Shown: piece after piece, positions 1 through 5,520 of the stretch
How positions within the stretch are numbered: the stretch's first letter is position 1
Layout of the letters: each line of letters starts with the position of its first letter
NCBI GenBank assembly: GCA_021810735.1
Contig: JAJZIF010000291.1
Coordinates: 1 to 5,541 of the forward strand
Direction of reading: 5' to 3'
Source of the DNA: Acidobacteriota bacterium
GTDB lineage: Bacteria; Acidobacteriota; Terriglobia; Terriglobales; Acidobacteriaceae
DNA length: 5,541 bases
The notes under the pieces: generated by a model
Databases searched by the model: none
The model's input: only the letters and a program-made list of their open reading frames with translations
Told to the model about the DNA's origin: nothing
Made by a program: the position numbers and the translations under genes

Positions 1-2
1 CT

Positions 3-1109
3 TACCCGCTCGCTCCAGGCCTCGTCAATGTTGAGGTGGATGCCCCGAACGGGCATACGCCTTCCTACAGCGATCTTGAGAGCCTGCAATATCACCATCA
101 CACCCGCGTTGCGGTGAGTCGCAAAGGACGCATCTGGGTCGCGTATAGCGGAACCATGCGCCACGAAGGCTCCAGCGGCATGATCACCGAAGTCAAGAGC
201 AGCACCAACGGATCAACCTGGTCCGCCCCAATCGTGGTGATCGCGCCTCCCAGCCCGTTTGACGGAAAACAGGTTGCCGGACGCCGCATCTCTTATCCCC
301 GTGCATTTGTGACCTATCGCCGCCAGCTGTACATCGTCGCAGCCATCGATCAGCCGAATGGATATGGGTGTTGCACCAACGAGCAGGGTGAGGCGCTGGT
401 CGCGGCGGCTCTGCATCCCAACGGAACCATAGGCAGACCGTTTCGCGTCAGCCGCGCGGCCTACGCACCGCTGAAAGGATCACCCGGCTACCCCTACAAT
501 CCGCGGCTCGGTCCGCAAATCTTTGCCTTGGCCAATAATTTCGGCACGTGGGGAGGCTCAGCGCCGGGCCAGCCGGCCTCCGCATGGACGGGTTACGGAA
601 CTGCCGCGGATGGAACAACCCTGGTTGAACCGAATACGATCCAGCTTTCCCGCCATCCAGACGTGCTCTTTCGGCTTTGGCGCGACGAAGGCACGACAGG
701 CCAATTTGTCCTCTACACGTCGATTTCGAAGGACTTCGGCGCCACCTGGTCGCCGCCGGTTCCCACCGATATTCCGAATTCTCCCTCTGAGGCGACCATC
801 ACCAAACTGGCCAACGGCGACATCGCCGTCATCGGCAATGCTCTCGATGAACCGACCGCAACGGATTCCCGCGATCCGCTCTATCTTGCGGTTTTCAACG
901 GCCGGACGGGCGCGCTCCGCAAGGTATTTGCCGTGCGCCAGGGGGTGGGAGCGCCACGCTACAACAACGGGGTCGTCTGCGGACCACACGGCAAGCCCTG
1001 CGGCGCTGCTTACCCGGGAGCCTATGAATACCACGGCAGGCTCTACATCAGTTACAGCATCGACAAGCAGCAGATATGGCTCGCGGCCGTACCGGAGGCC
1101 GGCCTGTAG
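3..1109 (+). CDS. Sialidase-like beta-propeller protein (BNR/Asp-box family), 5'-truncated by the window edge
   Basis: The reading frame is open from the first complete codon at position 3 to TAG at 1107-1109. A GTG at 36 could be read as a start, but 11 sense codons precede it (YPLAPGLVNVE) without a stop, so the true start and any signal peptide probably lie off-window. Numbering from that GTG, residues 231-238 (SKDFGATW) form a clean Asp-box and residues 55-62 (SSTNGSTW) a degenerate one lacking the Asp. The C-terminal stretch around 326-353 (AYPGAYEYHGRLYISYS, then IWLAAVP) closely resembles the last blade of GH33-type sialidases. The family folds as a six-bladed propeller and removes terminal sialic acids or related sugars from glycans, usually outside the cytoplasm. 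A vicinal Cys pair (112-113) and Cys315/Cys322 could form disulfides, which fits export. The Arg triad and catalytic Tyr cannot be assigned by eye, so substrate and even enzymatic activity are uncertain. Confidence 0.8.
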   Translation, partial: YPLAPGLVNVEVDAPNGHTPSYSDLESLQYHHHTRVAVSRKGRIWVAYSGTMRHEGSSGMITEVKSSTNGSTWSAPIVVIAPPSPFDGKQVAGRRISYPRAFVTYRRQLYIVAAIDQPNGYGCCTNEQGEALVAAALHPNGTIGRPFRVSRAAYAPLKGSPGYPYNPRLGPQIFALANNFGTWGGSAPGQPASAWTGYGTAADGTTLVEPNTIQLSRHPDVLFRLWRDEGTTGQFVLYTSISKDFGATWSPPVPTDIPNSPSEATITKLANGDIAVIGNALDEPTATDSRDPLYLAVFNGRTGALRKVFAVRQGVGAPRYNNGVVCGPHGKPCGAAYPGAYEYHGRLYISYSIDKQQIWLAAVPEAGL

Positions 1110-1157
1110 TCAGCTTGCTTCAGGTGCGGCAGTCGGTTTCCGGCGAGCGCTTCTCAT

Positions 1158-2033
1158 TCACACCGACGACCAGGTCTTGTCCTTTGCATGGCACAGATTT
1201 TCCAGCGTGCAGCTTTCGCATTTCGGCTTGCGCGCCACGCATACCTGCCGCCCGTGCTGAATGATCTCGTGCGAAAACTGGATCCAGCGGTCACGGGGCA
1301 GAATCCGCATCAGGTCCTGTTCTACTTTCTTCGGGTCGCTCGATTCCGTCAGTCCAAGCCGTTGCGAAATCCTCAGCACGTGCGTATCCACGACCACGCC
1401 TTCTGCTTTCTTGAAAGCCACTCCCAGCACCACGTTGGCCGTCTTGCGCGCCGCACCGGGGAGCGTCAGCAATTCATCCATGGTTTCGGGCAGCTTCCCA
1501 CCGTAGACCTCCACTACTCGCTTCGCCGCGCCGTGAATCGACTTTGCCTTGTTCCGGTAGAACCCGGTGCTCTTCACATGCTCTTCGATGGCCGCGGGCG
1601 TCGCATCGGCAAAGGCCTTTGGTGTAGGGAAAGCCTCGAACAGCTTCGGCGTCACCATGTTCACGCGCGCGTCTGTGCACTGGGCCGAGAGGATGGTCGC
1701 CACCAGCAGTTCCCATGGGGTGCGGTGCCACAGAGCGCACTCGGCGTTGGGATAAGCCTTCTGCAGCCGGTCGAGCAGCGCCGCTATGCGTTTCGGCGCT
1801 GTATCTGCACCATTTCCGGTCGCCTGCTTTGGCGCTACAGCCTGCCTGGAGCCGTTCTTCAATTGCCGGACAGGTTTTTGTGGATTCCTTTTTTGAGACA
1901 CAGCCTTCTTTGCCGCTCGCTGAGCGGCGGGCCCGGCGGACGCCTTCGCGCTGGTTTTTCCCCTGGTCCTTTTCCCGGCTGTCTTTGGCGTAGCTTTCTT
2001 GGCTGGCTTCGTGCTTTTCTTTGCGGCGGGCAT
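1158..2033 (-). CDS. nth: Endonuclease III (DNA glycosylase/AP lyase) with a basic N-terminal tail
   Basis: This is a base-excision-repair enzyme that removes oxidised pyrimidines and cleaves the resulting abasic site through a Lys Schiff base. The 291-residue product has its core from about residue 80. LSAQCTDARVN (115-125) is the family signature. The helix-hairpin-helix is LPGAARKTANVVL (191-203) with catalytic Lys197, and Asp216 in VDTHVLRISQRLG matches the catalytic Asp. Cys265, 272, 275 and 281 show the C-X6-C-X2-C-X5-C spacing of the [4Fe-4S] cluster. The protein is about 80 residues longer than E. coli Nth (211 aa). The extra part is a Lys/Ala/Pro-rich N-terminal tail with 21 Lys/Arg and no Asp/Glu in residues 1-70. 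ATG at 2033 is the only Met before the core; a GTG at codon 45 is a possible but less likely start. No clear Shine-Dalgarno sequence precedes the ATG. The gene converges on the sialidase and diverges from dedA. No convincing terminator is visible in the 48 bp beyond its stop (1110-1157). Confidence 0.96.
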   Translation of the reverse strand: MPAAKKSTKPAKKATPKTAGKRTRGKTSAKASAGPAAQRAAKKAVSQKRNPQKPVRQLKNGSRQAVAPKQATGNGADTAPKRIAALLDRLQKAYPNAECALWHRTPWELLVATILSAQCTDARVNMVTPKLFEAFPTPKAFADATPAAIEEHVKSTGFYRNKAKSIHGAAKRVVEVYGGKLPETMDELLTLPGAARKTANVVLGVAFKKAEGVVVDTHVLRISQRLGLTESSDPKKVEQDLMRILPRDRWIQFSHEIIQHGRQVCVARKPKCESCTLENLCHAKDKTWSSV

Positions 2034-2039
2034 GGCCGA

Positions 2040-2045
2040 ATTGTA
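2040..2045 (-). promoter_or_regulatory. Candidate -10 element of nth (TACAAT), spaced for a leaderless mRNA
   Basis: On the minus strand TACAAT matches five of six positions of the sigma-70 -10 consensus and ends six bases before the nth ATG. A start site about seven bases downstream of the hexamer would fall at the ATG itself. I see no good -35 box 16-18 bp upstream, so the call rests on the hexamer, its position and the lack of a ribosome binding site. Confidence 0.3.
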
Positions 2046-2175
2046 CGCAGAGAAATCCTCTGCATGCTCTGTTTCCGCCCAAATTTCTTATGCCGTAGCC
2101 GCATCCGTCTCTCGGAGCCGGCGTCAGCAACGGGAGCTCGCCTGGCAGGTCAATCCTGTGCTGGCCGGCATCCCG

Positions 2176-2181
2176 TATACT
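2176..2181 (+). promoter_or_regulatory. Candidate -10 element of the dedA-family gene (TATACT)
   Basis: TATACT matches five of six bases of the sigma-70 -10 consensus and ends nine bases before the ATG at 2191. Transcription would start about two or three bases ahead of the start codon, leaving no room for a Shine-Dalgarno sequence, and none is seen. The region 17 bp upstream (around 2153-2158, ATCCTG) is a poor -35. Confidence 0.35.
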
Positions 2182-2190
2182 TCATCTCGA

Positions 2191-2829
2191 ATGAGTGAAA
2201 AAATCCTTGCAGTTCTTGCCCACTTCATCATTTCGGTCATTTCGTCGACGGGGTACGGCGGTGTGGCGCTGCTGATGGCCATTGAGTCGGCCTGCATTCC
2301 GCTGCCGTCCGAAATCATCATGCCGTTTGCCGGGTACCTGGTGCAGCAGGGGCAGATGAACCTTTTCCTGCTGGCGACGGTAGGAGCGCTCGGCTGCAAT
2401 ATCGGGTCGGCGGTAGCCTACTGGGTCGGCGCGTGGGGCGGTCGGCCGTTTCTTGAGCGTTATGGCCGCTACGTCCTGCTCGACATGAAGGACCTCGACC
2501 ACGCCGATCAATTTTTCCAGCGTTTTGGCGGCATCACCGTCTTCTTGGGCCGTCTTTTGCCGGTGATTCGGACCTTCATTGCGCTCCCGGCTGGCATTGC
2601 CCGCATGCCGCAGCTGCGATTTCACATCTATACCTTCCTGGGCTCGTGGCCCTGGTGTTTTGTGCTCGCGTATGTCGGCGTTCGCCTGGGACGCGCCTGG
2701 GATACTGACCCGCGCTTTAAGGCCGACTTTCACCGTTTTCACCTGGGGGTCGAATTCCTCGTCCTTGCCGCCATTGTCTGGTTTGCCTGGACCCATCTGC
2801 GCAGAAAGGCGCGCCCCACTGAAGGATAG
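2191..2829 (+). CDS. DedA/SNARE-associated family integral membrane protein
   Basis: DedA-superfamily proteins sit in the inner membrane and are implicated in flipping phospholipids or polyprenyl-phosphate carriers and in envelope and proton-motive-force homeostasis. The 212-residue product has the usual length. The first signature is IESACIPLPSEIIMPFAG (31-48) with acidic residues Glu32 and Glu41. The second is FLGRLLPVIRTFIALPAG (118-135) with Arg121 and Arg127, which match the paired functional arginines of E. coli YqjA/YghB. Hydrophobic segments lie near 13-35, 55-80, 115-137 (probably re-entrant), 146-167 and 185-203, followed by a basic tail (RRKARPTEG). I chose ATG 2191 because the frame upstream, open to an ATG at 1999, overlaps the divergent nth start and adds a polar, Ser/Arg-rich stretch unlike the family. 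ino1 follows after 121 bp with no evident terminator, so the two may be co-transcribed. The exact paralogue and substrate cannot be told from sequence. Confidence 0.95.
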   Translation: MSEKILAVLAHFIISVISSTGYGGVALLMAIESACIPLPSEIIMPFAGYLVQQGQMNLFLLATVGALGCNIGSAVAYWVGAWGGRPFLERYGRYVLLDMKDLDHADQFFQRFGGITVFLGRLLPVIRTFIALPAGIARMPQLRFHIYTFLGSWPWCFVLAYVGVRLGRAWDTDPRFKADFHRFHLGVEFLVLAAIVWFAWTHLRRKARPTEG

Positions 2830-2886
2830 GGTCCGCTCAGGGGCGCAAATCTGCCATTGAGCCGGGGCGGATTGCCAAAGTGTCGC

Positions 2887-2896
2887 CTGACGTCAG
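2887..2896. other. Perfect 10-bp palindrome CTGACGTCAG in the dedA-ino1 gap
   Basis: The gap 2830-2950 contains this exact palindrome 54 bp before the ino1 ATG. It could be half of an operator, but one 10-bp palindrome can arise by chance and no second copy is seen here. A TTGACT at 2915-2920 resembles a -35 box, but no matching -10 follows at the right distance. The rest of the gap shows no terminator or clear promoter. Confidence 0.2.
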
Positions 2897-2950
2897 AAAC
2901 TGAAGATTCGCAGTTTGACTGTGGAAGGAAGAGAACAGGCCAGAAAAGAA

Positions 2951-4261
2951 ATGTCATCAAAAATAGAGCCAGCAACTGGAAAACTTGGGGTCATGGTCGT
3001 CGGCATGGGCGCCGTCGCCACGACGCTGATTGCAGGGGTGGAAGCAGTCCGCAAAGGGCTTGCGAAGCCGATTGGTTCGCTCACCCAGATGGGTACGATT
3101 CGCCTGGGCAAACGCACCGAGGGCAAGACACCGCTGATTAAAGATTTCGTTCCGCTCGCCTCGCTCGACGATGTGGTCTTCACCGGGTGGGACATCTTCC
3201 CTGAGAACATGTACGAGGCCGCCAGGCACGCCCAGGTGCTCGACAATGACCACCTGCGGACCATCCGGCCCTTCCTGGAGTCCATCGAGCCGATGCCGGC
3301 CGTCTTCGACCAGCACTACGTCAAGCGCCTGAGCGGCACTCACGTGAAAACAGGCCGCAGCAAGTGCGATCTCGCACAGCAGGTCCGCTCTGACATTCAG
3401 GCATTCAAGGAAAAGTGCGACCGCGTCGTGATGATCTGGACCGGTTCCACGGAAATCTTCCTCGAACCCACTCCGATCCACAATTCGATTGAGGCATTCG
3501 AGAAGGCGCTCACCGAAAACGATCCGGCCATTGCCCCGTCGCAGATTTACGCCTATGCAGCGCTCAAGGAAGGCATCCCGTTCGCCAACGGCGCGCCCAA
3601 CCTCACGGTGGACCTGCCCTGCATGATCGAGCTTTCCAAGCAGACCGGAGCCCCGATCTGCGGCAAGGACTTCAAGACCGGCCAGACGTTCATGAAGACC
3701 GTGCTCGCCCCGGCCTTCAAGGCGCGCATGCTGGGCATGAGCGGCTGGTACTCCACCAATATTCTCGGCAATCGTGACGGCGAAGTCCTCGACGATCCCG
3801 ACTCCTTCAAGACCAAGGAAGAGTCCAAGCTGGGCGTGCTCGAATACATTCTGCAGCCGAAGCTCTATCCCGACCTGTACAAGGACATCTACCACAAGGT
3901 GCGCATCAACTATTACCCGCCGCGTGGAGACAACAAGGAAGGCTGGGACAACATCGACATCTTCGGCTGGCTCGGTTACCCGATGCAGATCAAGGTGGAT
4001 TTCCTCTGCCGCGACTCCATCCTGGCAGCCCCGCTGGCGCTGGACCTGGTCCTTTTCCTCGATCTGGCCAAGCGCACGCCGGAGCTGAGCAACATCGGTA
4101 TTCAGGAGTGGCTCAGCTTCTACTTCAAGTCGCCACAGAGCGCGCCGGGCCTCTATCCCGAGCACGATCTGTTCATCCAGATGATGAAGCTCAAGAACAC
4201 CCTGCGCCACATCCAGGGCGAAGAGCTCATCACCCATCTCGGACTCGAATACTACGACTAA
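2951..4261 (+). CDS. ino1: myo-Inositol-1-phosphate synthase (inositol-3-phosphate synthase)
   Basis: This cytosolic NAD+-dependent isomerase converts D-glucose-6-phosphate to 1L-myo-inositol-1-phosphate, the entry point to inositol lipids and solutes. The product is 436 residues, between the M. tuberculosis (367) and yeast (533) enzymes. The Rossmann glycine motif VVGMGAVATT is at 16-25. Family blocks follow in order: FANGAPNLTVDLP (211-223), GKDFKTGQTFMKTVLAP (238-254) carrying active-site lysines, ILGNRDGEVLDDPDSFKTKE (271-290) and DSILAAPLALDLVLFLDLA (355-373). ATG 2951 is chosen because the family N-terminus aligns there. In-frame GTG (2921) and TTG (2915) starts would add a charged stretch without homology and have no Shine-Dalgarno. 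The purine run GGAAGGAAGAG at 2923-2933 is too far (17 bases) from the ATG to be a standard site; AGAAAAGAA directly before it is weak. A hairpin terminator lies 46 bp after the TAA. Use of the product (phosphatidylinositol, another inositol lipid or a solute) cannot be decided here. Confidence 0.96.
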   Translation: MSSKIEPATGKLGVMVVGMGAVATTLIAGVEAVRKGLAKPIGSLTQMGTIRLGKRTEGKTPLIKDFVPLASLDDVVFTGWDIFPENMYEAARHAQVLDNDHLRTIRPFLESIEPMPAVFDQHYVKRLSGTHVKTGRSKCDLAQQVRSDIQAFKEKCDRVVMIWTGSTEIFLEPTPIHNSIEAFEKALTENDPAIAPSQIYAYAALKEGIPFANGAPNLTVDLPCMIELSKQTGAPICGKDFKTGQTFMKTVLAPAFKARMLGMSGWYSTNILGNRDGEVLDDPDSFKTKEESKLGVLEYILQPKLYPDLYKDIYHKVRINYYPPRGDNKEGWDNIDIFGWLGYPMQIKVDFLCRDSILAAPLALDLVLFLDLAKRTPELSNIGIQEWLSFYFKSPQSAPGLYPEHDLFIQMMKLKNTLRHIQGEELITHLGLEYYD

Positions 4262-4307
4262 TCGACGTGCTTTGGGCAACTCGTATCATGAGTTCCCAGC
4301 AAGACCA

Positions 4308-4340
4308 AAGGCGGCCGTTTCGGCCGCCTTGTTCTTTGGG
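4308..4340 (+). terminator. Rho-independent terminator after ino1
   Basis: AAGGCGGCCG (4308-4317) and CGGCCGCCTT (4321-4330) form a perfect 10-bp, mostly G/C stem closed by a TTT loop. It is followed by the T-rich but interrupted run GTTCTTT. The stem begins 46 bp after the ino1 stop. CCAAAG (4305-4310) could instead pair with CTTTGG (4334-4339), enclosing the main stem. The hairpin is symmetric, but the T-run exists only on the plus strand, so it should act on ino1 transcripts. Confidence 0.85.
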
Positions 4341-4389
4341 CAGAGATGCTTCTCGGGGAAATCATCACCGGGTTACCCGAATTTCCTCC

Positions 4390-4438
4390 ATGTGATTTGC
4401 AGCACATAGGTTCTGTGGTCACACCTGTAATCTGCAAC
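4390..4438. promoter_or_regulatory. pfkA leader region with clustered dyads, one CRP/FNR-like
   Basis: Between the ino1 terminator and pfkA (4341-4548, 208 bp) no confident gene is seen. TGTGATTTGCAGCACA at 4391-4406 fits the TGTGA-N6-TCACA pattern of CRP-family operators with one mismatch in the half-sites. TGTGGTCACA (4414-4423) is a second small dyad with TGTG/CACA arms. TTGCAG (4397-4402) is inverted as CTGCAA (4432-4437). ATTTGCAGC (4395-4403) recurs as ATCTGCAAC (4430-4438), 35 bp apart. CGGGTTACCCG at 4369-4379 is a further short dyad outside the stated span. No sound -35/-10 pair could be placed. Regulation of pfkA by a CRP-type protein is a hypothesis only. Confidence 0.3.
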
Positions 4439-4535
4439 TGCGGTCTGCCGGGTTTCTCATCGCGTCAGAGGGCTGGCCCACAGACGCGTTTGAGCCGGTA
4501 TCGCCAGCCTTGTTTTCAGGGAACCATTCTTGTGC

Positions 4536-4540
4536 GGGAG
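4536..4540 (+). promoter_or_regulatory. Ribosome binding site of pfkA
   Basis: GGGAG lies eight bases before the ATG at 4549, a normal Shine-Dalgarno distance. It supports that start, which also aligns exactly with the N-terminus of characterised phosphofructokinases. Confidence 0.6.
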
Positions 4541-4548
4541 CTTGAGCC

Positions 4549-5520
4549 ATGAGGAATCTTGCGGTGCTGACCAGCGGAGGCGATGCTCCGGGTATGAATG
4601 CGGCGATTCGGGCGGTGGTGCGCACTGGACTGTCGCACGGCCTGAATATGTGGGGCGTACGCCGGGGCTATGCCGGGCTCATCGAGGGCGATTTCAGAAG
4701 GCTCGGTGCGCGCGACGTAGGCGGCATCATCCAGCACGGCGGCACCGTGCTGGGCACTTCGCGCAGCCCTGAGTTCATGACTCACGATGGCCTGGAACTG
4801 GCCATGCATCGCCTGCGGGGCACGGGAATCGAAGGGCTCATCGTGATTGGCGGCAACGGCTCGCAGCGCGGCTCTGAGGCCCTCCACAGGCTGGGATTCC
4901 CGGTGGTCGGCATCGCCTCCACCATCGATAACGATCTGAGCGGCTCAGACGTCACCATCGGCGTGGACACGGCACTCAACGTCGCGCTAAATGCCATCGA
5001 TAACCTGAAAGTGACCGCATCCTCACTCCAGCGCACGTTTCTGGTGGAAGTGATGGGACGCCACTGCGGCTACCTTGCCCTGATGTCGGGCATCGCGGGC
5101 GGAGCCGAGGCGGTCGTGCTGCCCGAGGTGGAATTTACCCCGGAAGCTCTCGCAGTCCACATTCTGCAATGCTACGAGCGGGGCAAGCCCCACGTCATCG
5201 TCGTGGTCGCCGAAGGCGCCAAGTACAATGCCGAAGGGCTTTGCCGTTATTTCAGCGAGAAGAACCTTATCCCCGGTCATGAGTTCCGCTCCACCGTGCT
5301 TGGTTATGTGCAGCGCGGAGCTACTCCCACCTGCGCGGACCGCCTCCTCGGCACCCATCTCGGAGTCGAGGCGGTAGAGCAGATCGTCGCGGGCCGGTAC
5401 GGCGTGCTGGTGGGCATCCACAAAAGCGAGCCCATCACAACGCCACTGGAAGAGATCGTAGGCAAGGACAAGCCGCTCGACCCGTGGTTTCTGAAGATGG
5501 CTGAGATGCTGGCCAGGTGA
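4549..5520 (+). CDS. pfkA: 6-Phosphofructokinase, PfkA family, probably ATP-dependent
   Basis: It phosphorylates fructose-6-phosphate to fructose-1,6-bisphosphate, the committing step of glycolysis, in the cytosol. The 323-residue product collinearly matches E. coli PfkA (320 aa), so residue numbers coincide through the catalytic region. LTSGGDAPGMNAAIRAVVR (7-25) is the nucleotide-binding start. Arg72 lies in GTSRSPEF, STIDND (124-129) carries catalytic base Asp127 plus Asp129, Arg162 is present, and VEVMGRHCG (166-174) and Glu222 are conserved substrate contacts. RSTVLGYVQRGATP (247-260) is the fructose-6-phosphate/subunit-contact block. Gly104 together with Ser124 (not Asp104/Lys124 as in pyrophosphate-dependent enzymes) favours ATP as donor. 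Two departures stand out: GGNGS at 101-105 has Asn where E. coli has Asp103, and Tyr253 replaces the fructose-6-phosphate-binding His249 of E. coli. The gene has its own ribosome binding site, sits behind a terminator and appears to be transcribed separately from ino1. The downstream neighbour is not visible. Confidence 0.96.
   Translation: MRNLAVLTSGGDAPGMNAAIRAVVRTGLSHGLNMWGVRRGYAGLIEGDFRRLGARDVGGIIQHGGTVLGTSRSPEFMTHDGLELAMHRLRGTGIEGLIVIGGNGSQRGSEALHRLGFPVVGIASTIDNDLSGSDVTIGVDTALNVALNAIDNLKVTASSLQRTFLVEVMGRHCGYLALMSGIAGGAEAVVLPEVEFTPEALAVHILQCYERGKPHVIVVVAEGAKYNAEGLCRYFSEKNLIPGHEFRSTVLGYVQRGATPTCADRLLGTHLGVEAVEQIVAGRYGVLVGIHKSEPITTPLEEIVGKDKPLDPWFLKMAEMLAR

Noticed and set aside
1110..1157. 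A terminator between the convergent sialidase and nth genes.
   Set aside because: Only a three-base-pair CGG-TTT-CCG hairpin is visible and no T-run follows on either strand.
523..1260. A 245-codon plus-strand frame overlapping the sialidase and the end of nth.
   Set aside because: Its product is Arg/Ser/Pro-rich without domains, as expected of an out-of-frame reading of the sialidase gene.
1999..2190. A longer start (ATG 1999) for the dedA-family gene.
   Set aside because: It would overlap the 5' end of nth and add 64 residues of polar, low-complexity sequence absent from DedA proteins. ATG 2191 aligns with the family N-terminus.
1188..2198. A 336-codon plus-strand frame opposite nth.
   Set aside because: It is the complement of a gene with complete endonuclease III motifs and a conserved Fe-S cluster; the antisense translation shows no domain.
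2915..2950. TTG (2915) or GTG (2921) as the start of ino1, using the purine run at 2923-2933.
   Set aside because: The purine run lies downstream of both codons, so it cannot serve them, and the added residues are charged and not part of the family. ATG 2951 is preferred despite its weak ribosome binding site.
2957..4279. A 440-codon open frame antisense to almost the whole of ino1.
   Set aside because: Long antisense frames are expected opposite strongly codon-biased GC-rich genes. The translation has no recognisable domain, while the plus strand shows every family motif of inositol-phosphate synthase.
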